A stretch of 64,000 nt of DNA from Planctomycetota bacterium (lineage in GTDB: Bacteria; Planctomycetota; B15-G4): the NCBI GenBank assembly GCA_029245865.1, contig JAQWOM010000038.1, positions 1 to 64,000 of the forward strand, given 5' to 3'. Shown here one piece after another: positions 42,177-50,261 of the stretch. Each line of letters starts with the position of its first letter. The first letter of the stretch is position 1. The notes beneath the pieces are model-generated. The model worked only from the letters and a program-made list of their open reading frames with translations. It was not told the DNA's origin and did not search any database. Made by a program: the position numbers and the translations under genes.

Positions 42177-43541
42177 GTGACTCTCGAGAGCCGAGAAATC
42201 CTTGAGACGCTGCGCATGATCCAGGTGGAACACCTGGATATCCGCACGACGACGCTCGGTATCAATCTGCTCGACCTGGCGGGAGGGACGGTTTCCGACG
42301 TGTCGCGTCGCGTTTATGAACGAGTGATGGAGCGTGCCGGGAAGCTGGTGGAAACAGCCAAGTCAGTTGAAAATGAATTCGGCGTTCCCATTGTCAATAA
42401 GCGTATTGCTGTGACACCAATCTCATTGGTGGCCGCAGCCTGTTCAGACAACGATTACTCGCCGATCGCGACTGCATTGGACAGGGCGGCAAGTGAATGC
42501 GGCGTCGATTTCGTGGGTGGCTATTCAGCACTTGTGCACAAGGGTGTCACACGTGCAGACCGCAACCTGATGGCCTCGATTCCGGAAGCTTTGGCAGGGA
42601 CAAGCCACGTTTGCTCGAGCGTCAACCTGGGTACGACGCGTGCCGGCTTGAACATGGACGCCATCCTTTACATGTCGCGTATCATCAAGGAGACAGCCGA
42701 GCGCACGGCAGATGATGGCGCGCTGGGCTGCGCGAAGCTGGTGGTCTTTTGCAACATGGTGGAAGACAATCCCTTCGTCGCTGGAGCCAATCTGGGCGTG
42801 GGCGAGGCGGACACCGTGCTGCATGCAGGTGTGAGCGGGCCGGGTGTTGTTCTGCACGCACTCAGTCAACTGTCGAACACGGCCGATCTGAGCCAAGTCG
42901 CCGAGGTCGTGAAGCGCACGGCTTTCAAGATCACTCGCATGGGAGAGCTCGTGGGTCGTGAAGTGGCCCGACGCTTGAACATTCCCTTTGGCATCATCGA
43001 TCTGAGTCTTGCGCCGACTCCCGCGATGGGAGACAGCATCGCAGATGTTCTGGAGATCATGGGGCTTGAGCGTACGGGCACGCATGGGACGACGCTGGCC
43101 TTGGCTCTTCTCACCGACGCCGTCAAGAAGGGCGGAGTGATGGCCGCCACCCAGGTCGGGGGTATGTCTGGCGCATTCATTCCGGTGAGTGAAGACCAAG
43201 GCATGGTGGATGCCGTGCGGGCGGGGACGCTGACATTGGACAAGATGGAAGCCATGACGGCTGTGTGCTCGGTGGGTCTCGATATGGTCGGAGTGCCAGG
43301 GGATGTGAGCGCTGAGATCATTGCCGGCATCCTCGGCGACGAGTTGGCCATCGGGATGGTCAACAACAAGACAACGGCCGTGCGTATTCTTCCTGTTCCG
43401 GGCGCCAAGGAAGGCGACATCGTGGAACTGGGCGGCCTTCTTGGGACCGTGCCCATCATGCCTGTGCACCGCGAAAGCCCGGGGGTTTTCGTGCGCCGAG
43501 GGGGGCAGGTTCCACCGCCTCTTCAATCTCTCCGGAACTGA
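42177..43541 (+). CDS. UPF0210 (DUF711, 'PFL-like' fold) protein, candidate microcompartment cargo
   Basis: 454 residues, matching the family along its full length: EHLDIRTTTLGINLLDL at the start, FCNMVEDNPFVAGANLGVGEAD, the near-invariant FGIIDLSLAPTPAMGDS, GTHGTTLALALLTDAVKKGG, SGAFIPVSEDQGMV, AVCSVGLDMVGVPGD and a C-terminal RRGGQVPPPLQSLRN. A member of the family has been reported with a pyruvate formate-lyase-like barrel, but I see no glycyl-radical loop and no radical-SAM activase gene nearby. The biochemical reaction of the family is not established to my knowledge. It starts at a GTG with GAGG upstream, 64 bases after the ACT gene. It is the strongest candidate for the signature enzyme of this BMC. 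Confidence 0.93.
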   Translation: MTLESREILETLRMIQVEHLDIRTTTLGINLLDLAGGTVSDVSRRVYERVMERAGKLVETAKSVENEFGVPIVNKRIAVTPISLVAAACSDNDYSPIATALDRAASECGVDFVGGYSALVHKGVTRADRNLMASIPEALAGTSHVCSSVNLGTTRAGLNMDAILYMSRIIKETAERTADDGALGCAKLVVFCNMVEDNPFVAGANLGVGEADTVLHAGVSGPGVVLHALSQLSNTADLSQVAEVVKRTAFKITRMGELVGREVARRLNIPFGIIDLSLAPTPAMGDSIADVLEIMGLERTGTHGTTLALALLTDAVKKGGVMAATQVGGMSGAFIPVSEDQGMVDAVRAGTLTLDKMEAMTAVCSVGLDMVGVPGDVSAEIIAGILGDELAIGMVNNKTTAVRILPVPGAKEGDIVELGGLLGTVPIMPVHRESPGVFVRRGGQVPPPLQSLRN

Positions 43542-43652
43542 CCCTAAGGCTTCATGGCTTCAGCTTGATCGGGCCCGGCGTTGAGTCCATCGTGGGCGCT
43601 ACAAGAAACGAAGAGCTTTCTCGCAGTACGTAGTCACCGGACAACCTCTCGC

Positions 43653-44501
43653 ATGGCTCCAACGACTTCTCACATCGGCGTCTGCTCGTGGTCGTTGCAG
43701 CCAGTTTCTCCGAAAGATCTGGTGCAAAAGCTGATGTCCACGGGGCTGCCTTGTGTGCAGTTGGCGCTCGCACCCCTGCGACGAGGAGAGTGGGATGTCG
43801 AAGAGACAGAGCAGAGACTTTCTGACGAAGGCCTGGGTGTCGTTTCAGGGATGATGTCGATGGCCGGTGAAGATTACTCAACGCTGGACAGTATCCGGAT
43901 CACCGGAGGATTGAGACCTGATGCGCATTGGAAGTCGAACCTCGTTTCGGCAGGAGAGTGCGCCCGACTCGCCTCCCGTCTCAAGCTAGATCTGATCAGC
44001 TTCCATGCAGGGTTTTTGCCGCATGATAGGAGCGATCCCGAGCGAGAGGTCTTGCTGGACCGTCTTCGAAAAGTGGTGGACGTTTTTGCAGAGGAGGGCG
44101 TGCATGTCGCCCTGGAGACGGGGCAAGAAACAGCAGACACACTGCTGGATGTGCTCGCGGACATCGACCGACCGACGGCCGGCGTGAATTTTGACCCAGC
44201 GAACATGCTGCTCTATGGAATGGGCGACCCGGTGCTGTCTCTCGACCGTCTCGCTCGACATGTGAAGCAGATTCACGTGAAGGACGCGCATCGCTCTGCT
44301 CAGCCTGGAAGCTGGGGAGAGGAGGTTCCCGTTGGGACAGGAGAAGTGGATTGGAAGGCCTTCTTTGAGCTGGTCAGTGAGCGTCTGCCCGGAGTGAATC
44401 TTCTGATTGAGCGTGAAGCCGGTGCCGACCGCATCGGAGATGTGCGTACAGCCTCTGCCTTGTTAGGCAATCACGGCTTTCACGATCGGAGTACCCCTTG
44501 A
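43653..44501 (+). CDS. Sugar phosphate isomerase/epimerase-like TIM-barrel protein
   Basis: 282 residues of the AP endonuclease 2/xylose isomerase-like superfamily. Metal-ligand positions are visible as E in VALETGQE, D in GVNFDPANML, H in KQIHVKDAH and E near the end (LLIEREAG). ATG at 43653 is chosen since the barrel begins directly after it (SHIGVCSWSLQP). The frame reaches back to 43581, and no ribosome site marks either start. It lies 111 bases after UPF0210 on the same strand and overlaps the next gene by TTGA, so it is plausibly part of the BMC operon and acts on the same substrate. Confidence 0.88.
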   Translation: MAPTTSHIGVCSWSLQPVSPKDLVQKLMSTGLPCVQLALAPLRRGEWDVEETEQRLSDEGLGVVSGMMSMAGEDYSTLDSIRITGGLRPDAHWKSNLVSAGECARLASRLKLDLISFHAGFLPHDRSDPEREVLLDRLRKVVDVFAEEGVHVALETGQETADTLLDVLADIDRPTAGVNFDPANMLLYGMGDPVLSLDRLARHVKQIHVKDAHRSAQPGSWGEEVPVGTGEVDWKAFFELVSERLPGVNLLIEREAGADRIGDVRTASALLGNHGFHDRSTP

Positions 44502-45559
44502 GTTCGTCGCAAGTCCCGATCGGAGTCGGTGTGGTGGGCTTGGGCATGATGGGGGCCCAACACATCGAGTCTTACCGCGTGGCTCACGTCACGGGTGCGT
44601 CCAATCAACTGGTAGCTGTCTGTGATGGAGACGCTCGGAGACGGGCGGGTATGCGACACGTCGAAGGCAATCTCGCTGTTGACGAGGATGCGACGGAACA
44701 GCTTTTTAATCCGAGCCTCGTGCAAGGCTACGAGACGCCGGAGCAGATTTTTTTCGACGGTTCCGTTGAGTTGGTCAGTTTGTGCACCTACACAGACAGC
44801 CACGTGCCACTCGCGATTGCTGCTCTCGAAGCCGGCAAGCATGTTCTGGTGGAGAAGCCCGTTGCACTCACGGCAGAAGAAGTGCAGAGGTTGGTGGACG
44901 TTTCCGCTGCACACCCGAGGCAACTCTGCATGCCGGCCATGTGCATGCGTTTCTGGCCTGGTTGGCAATGGCTCGCTGGGGTTGTGCGCGAAGGCTCGCT
45001 CGGTGCTGTGATTCGCGCGAGCTTTCGACGCAACTCTGCCGTGCCCCGCTGGGGGTCTGCGTTCTACGAGGACGCAACACGCACCGGTGGAGCGCTCATT
45101 GACCTTCATGTGCACGATGCAGATTTCATCCGCTGGTGCTTCGGGCCTCCGGTCGCTGTGGAATCTAGCGGTTCTTTGCAGCAAGTCCGCACTCAGTACA
45201 TTTATGAAAATGGACCTGCTGAAATTTTTGCCGAAGGTGGGTGGGACAAGAATCCGAACGTGAATTTTGTGATGAGCTTCCGCGTTGAATTCGAGGCGGG
45301 CACGGCAGATTTCATGTTCGGGCGCGAGCCAGAACTGCGGCTCGAGCGTAAAGGTCAGCGCGTAGAGCCGATTGCCCTTGCGGATGGCACGGGCTACGAC
45401 GGTGAGATTTCACACCTGGTGCGTGCTGTCCATGACCTTCGTGAAGGGAAGAGCCGAACTCTCGTCGCCCATGTTCACGAAGCAGTCGATCTGATGGCCA
45501 TGATGGCCGCCGAGCGGCGCAGCCTCGAAACCGGAGAGCGAGTCGCGCTGATCGGGTAG
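44498..45559 (+). CDS. Gfo/Idh/MocA-family NAD(P)-dependent oxidoreductase (cytosolic)
   Basis: 353 residues without a signal peptide. Rossmann motif GVGVVGLGMMGAQH at residue ~9, the family EKP motif in GKHVLVEKPVALTAEE, and a C-terminal substrate domain with GGALIDLHVHDADFIRW, where the His-x3-Asp-like pattern is typical for inositol/sugar dehydrogenases. It starts at a TTG overlapping the isomerase stop. It would oxidise or reduce a cyclitol or sugar; with the isomerase it may feed substrate to the microcompartment. It ends 12 bases from a convergent gene. Confidence 0.9.
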   Translation: MSSSQVPIGVGVVGLGMMGAQHIESYRVAHVTGASNQLVAVCDGDARRRAGMRHVEGNLAVDEDATEQLFNPSLVQGYETPEQIFFDGSVELVSLCTYTDSHVPLAIAALEAGKHVLVEKPVALTAEEVQRLVDVSAAHPRQLCMPAMCMRFWPGWQWLAGVVREGSLGAVIRASFRRNSAVPRWGSAFYEDATRTGGALIDLHVHDADFIRWCFGPPVAVESSGSLQQVRTQYIYENGPAEIFAEGGWDKNPNVNFVMSFRVEFEAGTADFMFGREPELRLERKGQRVEPIALADGTGYDGEISHLVRAVHDLREGKSRTLVAHVHEAVDLMAMMAAERRSLETGERVALIG

Positions 45560-45571
45560 GTGCGACCTGGT

Positions 45572-46867
45572 TCAGACGAGTCGTGTTCGGCCCGGGATCG
45601 GAACGATGATCTCCGGCACGTCACTCCCGAATGCGTAGATTTCTGGGCCGAGTCGGTCTGTGCTGGCCATGGCCTGCTCCCAGGTCACGGTTTGTCCGGT
45701 GTAGGACGCAAGACGGCCCATGACAGACAGCATGGTGCTGCCAGTCATGAAGTCTCCGTCATTCACGGGGTTCCCCGCGCGGATCGATGCGAACATCTCG
45801 TTGTGTTCAGTCTGGTACATGTCGTTACCAGGAGCGTCGGATTCCCAGGGACTCTCGCCCTCGATGATGAAGAGGTCGGCCCATGGCCTGGCCGTCATTC
45901 GCCCCTTGGTTCCATAGGCGAAATCGCTGTTGTCCGTGGAGCAATTGGCCATTTGTCGCGACATGTGGAAGCCGCGCTTGCCTTCCGGATAGTCGTAGGT
46001 GACAGCAAAATGATCGAAAATATCGCCGCGCTCTTCGCCGAAGCGCGCCTGCCGACCTCCCACGGCTGTGCATGACAAAGGCTGTATGTCACCGAAGGCC
46101 CAGCCCATCTTGTCGAGGCTGTGGCATGCCTGTTCCACCAAGCTGTCACCGCCCAGCCAGTTCATGTGTTGCCAGTTGCGCAACTGAAACTCCATCTCAC
46201 TCCAGCCAGGCTGGCGAGGTTTCGTACCGAGTGGCGACGCGTTGTAGGTGCTGTACACCACTTGCAAGTCGCCCATGCCTCCCTCGAGGATGCGCTCGTA
46301 GAGTGAGCGATAGCGGTAGTGCTTGCGCCAGCAGAATCCGGATACGAGGGCCAGGTTTTTTTGCTTCGCTTCGCGTGCGGATGCCATGACTGAGCGTACG
46401 CCAGGTGCATCGACCGCCATCGGTTTCTCACAAAACACATGCTTATCGGCGGCGAGAGCTGCGCGGATGTGTTCCGGACGAAAGTGAGGAGGCGTGGTGA
46501 GCACGACGACATCGACACCGCTGTCGATGACTTTCTGATAGGCGTCAAAGCCAACGAACCGACGGTCTTCGGGAACGTCCATGCGGGCCTGGGCTGTGTC
46601 GCCCAGGCTGCTCTGAAGATGGTTGTAGCTGGAGTCGAGCCGGTCAGCGAAGACGTCGCCCATGGCCACGAGTTTGATCGTGCCGGGCTCGGCATTCACG
46701 GCCTGATAGGCCGCTCCTGTTCCGCGCCCACCACAACCCACAAGTCCGACGCGAAGAACATCAGGGTCGTCGGAAGCTGGTGGGTTCTTGAGAAGGGGAC
46801 TGCACGCGCCGAGAACAAAAGGGGCGGCTGCAGCAGTGCCCTGCAGAAAGCGGCGGCGGGTGGGCAT
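45572..46867 (-). CDS. Tat-exported Gfo/Idh/MocA-family oxidoreductase
   Basis: 431 residues. The N-terminus is a twin-arginine signal (RRRFLQGTAAAAPFVLGACS) with a lipobox-like LGAC, so it is exported folded with its cofactor and possibly anchored. The Rossmann motif VGLVGCGGRGTGA and EKP in KHVFCEKPMAVDAPG are clear. The C-terminal region contains SLVEQACHSLDKMGWAFG. Tat-exported members of this family are highly expanded in planctomycetes and are thought to act on extracytoplasmic sugars. Likely separate from the BMC operon, which converges on it. Confidence 0.92.
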   Translation of the reverse strand: MPTRRRFLQGTAAAAPFVLGACSPLLKNPPASDDPDVLRVGLVGCGGRGTGAAYQAVNAEPGTIKLVAMGDVFADRLDSSYNHLQSSLGDTAQARMDVPEDRRFVGFDAYQKVIDSGVDVVVLTTPPHFRPEHIRAALAADKHVFCEKPMAVDAPGVRSVMASAREAKQKNLALVSGFCWRKHYRYRSLYERILEGGMGDLQVVYSTYNASPLGTKPRQPGWSEMEFQLRNWQHMNWLGGDSLVEQACHSLDKMGWAFGDIQPLSCTAVGGRQARFGEERGDIFDHFAVTYDYPEGKRGFHMSRQMANCSTDNSDFAYGTKGRMTARPWADLFIIEGESPWESDAPGNDMYQTEHNEMFASIRAGNPVNDGDFMTGSTMLSVMGRLASYTGQTVTWEQAMASTDRLGPEIYAFGSDVPEIIVPIPGRTRLV

Positions 46868-46968
46868 GAGAAGGGTCCTCTTGTTTGCGACGGGGGCGTC
46901 GAGTTTAACACCGGCCCCTCATCGCGGGCTCTTTGGAGGCAGTGACTCTTGCTTCGACACCCCCAAGC

Positions 46969-47877
46969 CTAGCGCTGGATGGCGCTCGGCGCTTCCTCGG
47001 AGACGATCCGGAAACCCGCGAAATCAGCGTCTGCGAGCCACCACGCGCTCTTGGGTATTTGAGGGTCTGTGGCATTCCAAGCGGGTGAAGGCTCCTGGAC
47101 GTGATCGGCATGCACGTCCTGGGCACGGTCTCGGAAGCTTCCTCCGCGTAGCACCGCCGTGCCATCCTCGTCGACGCACCATTCGGCGGTGTTTCCAAGC
47201 ATGTCGTAGAGCCCGAAGGGGTTGGGCTCAAGGGAGCCGACCGGGTGTGTTTTGCGGTCGGCGGTCTGGTGGACCCAGGCAGAGTCCTGGAATCCCTTGC
47301 GCGAACTCTCGATCCAGCTTCCGTCACCTGCCAGGCAAGCGGCAACCCACTCAGCTTGGGTGGGCAGTCGGTAGCGGCGACCGGTCTTGGCTGAGAGCCA
47401 TTCGCAAAAAGAGGTGGCTGCGGTGTGATTCACCGAAATGGCCGGATAGCCGGCGTGCCCGTAACCTCGGTCGGCCAGAACAAAGGCCGCACTGGGCTGG
47501 ACGAGAGCATCGAAGGCGTCGGGGACCGACGGGTCTGGCTTGTCCAGGCGATAGAGAAAGGCGTCGAAGGCATCCCAGGTGACCTCATGGGCACTGAACC
47601 AGATCGTGGAAGAGGGAGGCACTGCTTGCCCGTCAGCTTGGAGCTCGCCTTCGGCAGGGCTCTTGTCACCTGGCGCCGATGCTGATGTCGATGGAGAGGG
47701 CGTGGCTGGAAGTGACACAGGCACCATTTCGATGCTGACCGTCGTCCCGGAGATCCTCTCTTCATATGCTTTGGCATCCTGCGGACTCTCCTGGAGCCAT
47801 ACCGATGCTGCATTCACTGGTGGTGCCCCGAGAAGGACTGCGAGTATGGCCATGAGGACAGAAGGATGGGCCAACAT
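46969..47877 (-). CDS. Exported FGE/SUMF1-domain protein
   Basis: 302 residues. Signal peptide (SVLMAILAVLLGAPPVNA), then a variable Pro/Ser-rich stretch, then a formylglycine-generating-enzyme-like domain: EVTWDAFDAFLYRL, YPAISVNHTAATSFCEWLSAKTG, YRLPTQAEWVAACL, LYDMLGNTAEWCVDEDG, VLRGGSFRD and DFAGFRIV. Such domains modify sulfatase Cys or, in distant members, bind ligands or sulfurise substrates; no sulfatase gene is in the window. Its ATG (47877-47875) shares the CATG with a plus-strand ATG at 47876 of the divergent ApbE fusion gene. Confidence 0.86.
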   Translation of the reverse strand: MLAHPSVLMAILAVLLGAPPVNAASVWLQESPQDAKAYEERISGTTVSIEMVPVSLPATPSPSTSASAPGDKSPAEGELQADGQAVPPSSTIWFSAHEVTWDAFDAFLYRLDKPDPSVPDAFDALVQPSAAFVLADRGYGHAGYPAISVNHTAATSFCEWLSAKTGRRYRLPTQAEWVAACLAGDGSWIESSRKGFQDSAWVHQTADRKTHPVGSLEPNPFGLYDMLGNTAEWCVDEDGTAVLRGGSFRDRAQDVHADHVQEPSPAWNATDPQIPKSAWWLADADFAGFRIVSEEAPSAIQR

Positions 47878-47914
47878 GGCTGGGACTCGACAGGTCTGGG
47901 CAAGAGGTGTGGGC

Positions 47915-50191
47915 ATGATGGGCCTGCTCGTGCTGGGCCTGGGGGCATGGATGCCCGACCTCGGTGCCGCAACGGAACCAGTCGGACTCGACCGGTATGA
48001 GTATAGGCGCGTGGTCTTCGGGGTCGAGGCGCGACTTGTCATGTACACGACCGACGAGAAGACCGCTGCTGCCGCAGCAGAAGGTGCCTGGAGACGCTTT
48101 GAGGAGTTGGATGCCGTCCTGAGCAACTGGCGGGTGGATAGCGAGTTGAGCTTGTTGGTCGGATCTCCTGCAGGAGAGCCCCTCCCGGTGAGCGAGGATC
48201 TCTTCGAAGTGCTCTCCACTGCAGACAGGCTCTACGATGTGACGGAAGGTTGCTTTGATGTGAGCGTTGGACCGCTCATGAAGCTCTGGCAGAAATCTCG
48301 CACCTGGAACAAGGTGCCGGCGGAAGAAGACCTCTTGTCCGCTGCCGAGCGCGTTGGTTGGGACAAAATTACGCTGTTGCCGGGTGTCGGCGAAAACGCA
48401 CGGGGAGGGACTCTCGTGTTCTCTGTTCCCGGGATGGTTCTCGACCTGGGCGGCCTCGCGAAAGGCTATGGAGCACAGCAGGCGTTGGCTGCCATGAAAC
48501 TTCTGGGAGTGAGCCGTGCCGTGGTGGAGGTGGGCGGGGACATTGCCGCGGGTGACCCACCGCCCGATCGCGAGGACTGGGACATGTTGGCGGGCTGCGG
48601 ACCCGGACGTGTGGGGCGAGTCGGTTTGCTTCGTGAGAGCCTGGCCGTCTCTGGAGACACAGAGCAATTCATGGAAGTGGATGGCGTCCGCTTCAGCCAC
48701 GTGTTGGACCCACGGACGGGGCGAGCTGTGACGCAAAGAGTTTGCGCCACGGTCGTTGCTCAAGACGGTGCGACGGCAGATGCCCTGGCCTCGGCCGTGC
48801 AGGTGCTGGGCGTGCGCGAAGGCCGCCGCATGGTGCAGGCGGTGAGTGGGGCGCACCTCGTGCATGTGGAGCGTCTCGACCAGCCTGTTGCCAGTCGTTA
48901 TCGAGATCCTTTGCGAGTCGCTCCGCCGCTCGATGTCGATCTCGGCAAGGGTGAAACGTGGTCAGAGGAAGATGGGGTCCTCGTGGGAAGGCTGCACGGC
49001 GAGATGTCCCCGATGGCCAGCTTTCCAGGCGCAGCCAAATGGTCGCTAGAAATGAATCTCTCGGGAGATGGGGGTGCCGATCTGCTGGTGCACCCCGACC
49101 TCGATCACCCTGGTGAGGGTGCTGTGCAGCTCGAGGTCAGTCGAGGTGCGGAAAGTCACTGGGAGGTGCATTGCGACGGTTTTGATCGCTGGATTCAGGT
49201 CTGGTGTGACGGGGCGTGGGTGCGGGATGTGCGCCTGCCCTCGAGGTCGGGTTCTCTGAACAGACCTCGGAGCATTGGGCTCTCTCTGGTCGCAAGCAGA
49301 GAGGCTCCTCTTGGCCAGGAAGATTCAAAGGCTGAGCGCGTGGCTCACGCTGCGACCCGCTCTCCCCTCGGTGGTGTCGTGCGCCTCGGTCGTTTGCAAC
49401 TCCGTCAGGACGACCCGGCGGATGATCGGCGTGTCCGTGACGAGGGAGGTGGACGGCTGGCGCTGACCGAGGAGGCGAAGGCTGAAGGCTGGGAGTCGCT
49501 GATCGACCTTGGCATGAGTCAGTGGGAGGAGCAGCAGGGAGAGCAGATTCAAGATCCGGTCGAATACATCGTGACGGATGGCATCTTGCATATCCCCGCA
49601 GGTGGGTCCGGCCATCTTCAAACCAAGAAGGACTACACCGATTTCCGTTTGCGTATGGATTTCAAACTGACACCGGGTGCAAACAGTGGCTTGTTCCTGC
49701 GCGGAGAGCGTGGGGGGGGTGACCCTGCCTACACCGGTTGCGAAGTGCAGATCATTGATGACCATGGCTGGGAGAAGCTCGCGGGATTTCCTCTGAAGCC
49801 TCGCCAGCGCTGCGGGAGTCTCTACGCGGCCGTCGCAGCGGACACTCCGGACGCGCTTCGGCCGACGGGTGAGTGGAACACCTACGAAGTCCTCTTTGTC
49901 GGTTCGCGTCTGGCCGTGGCCCTCAACGGCCAGGTGCTCTACGACGTGGACACGTTGACATTGGAATGCAAACCACCCTTTGCGGAGCGAGTCCCAGCAG
50001 GTTTTCTCGGTCTCCAGCGGTATGGGGCTCCCCACGTGGAAGGTGACACTGTTGCCTGGGTGCGAAACATGTTCGTGCAGCCCTTGTCTCCTGAAATGTC
50101 TCCCGAAAAAAAGGACGTGGGCCAGGAGGCTTCGCCTGCCGATCTGGAGGTCGTTCCGGAGCCGCTTTCACCGCCTGAGCAAGACGGCTGA
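47915..50191 (+). CDS. Fusion of ApbE-type FAD:protein FMN transferase with a DUF1080 domain
   Basis: About 758 residues. After a signal peptide (MMGLLVLGLGAWMPDLGAA) the first ~300 residues are ApbE-like: AWRRFEELDAVLSNWRVDSELS, DVSVGPLMKLW, the MVLDLGGLAKGYGAQ signature, AVVEVGGDIAAG and FSHVLDPRTGRAV. ApbE attaches FMN to Thr residues of exported proteins. A middle region of ~200 residues is unassigned. The C-terminal ~200 are DUF1080, a concanavalin-like fold (DYTDFRLRMDFKLTPGANSGLFLRG, YTGCEVQIIDDHG, GEWNTYEVLFVGSRL). AGAGG lies 7 bases before 47915; ATG 47876 is an alternative with a more basic signal peptide. This fusion is unusual. Confidence 0.88.
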   Translation: MMGLLVLGLGAWMPDLGAATEPVGLDRYEYRRVVFGVEARLVMYTTDEKTAAAAAEGAWRRFEELDAVLSNWRVDSELSLLVGSPAGEPLPVSEDLFEVLSTADRLYDVTEGCFDVSVGPLMKLWQKSRTWNKVPAEEDLLSAAERVGWDKITLLPGVGENARGGTLVFSVPGMVLDLGGLAKGYGAQQALAAMKLLGVSRAVVEVGGDIAAGDPPPDREDWDMLAGCGPGRVGRVGLLRESLAVSGDTEQFMEVDGVRFSHVLDPRTGRAVTQRVCATVVAQDGATADALASAVQVLGVREGRRMVQAVSGAHLVHVERLDQPVASRYRDPLRVAPPLDVDLGKGETWSEEDGVLVGRLHGEMSPMASFPGAAKWSLEMNLSGDGGADLLVHPDLDHPGEGAVQLEVSRGAESHWEVHCDGFDRWIQVWCDGAWVRDVRLPSRSGSLNRPRSIGLSLVASREAPLGQEDSKAERVAHAATRSPLGGVVRLGRLQLRQDDPADDRRVRDEGGGRLALTEEAKAEGWESLIDLGMSQWEEQQGEQIQDPVEYIVTDGILHIPAGGSGHLQTKKDYTDFRLRMDFKLTPGANSGLFLRGERGGGDPAYTGCEVQIIDDHGWEKLAGFPLKPRQRCGSLYAAVAADTPDALRPTGEWNTYEVLFVGSRLAVALNGQVLYDVDTLTLECKPPFAERVPAGFLGLQRYGAPHVEGDTVAWVRNMFVQPLSPEMSPEKKDVGQEASPADLEVVPEPLSPPEQDG

Positions 50192-50261
50192 GTCGTGGGG
50201 CATCGACCGGTCATGGGCCGGGCATGTACGGTGTTCGCCCCTCGCCCTGGAGCTTTGTTTC

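Noticed and set aside
42177-43541. UPF0210 as a glycyl radical enzyme like those of GRM microcompartments
   Set aside because: The fold of the family has been compared to pyruvate formate-lyase, but no glycyl-radical loop is visible at the C-terminus and no radical-SAM activase lies nearby.
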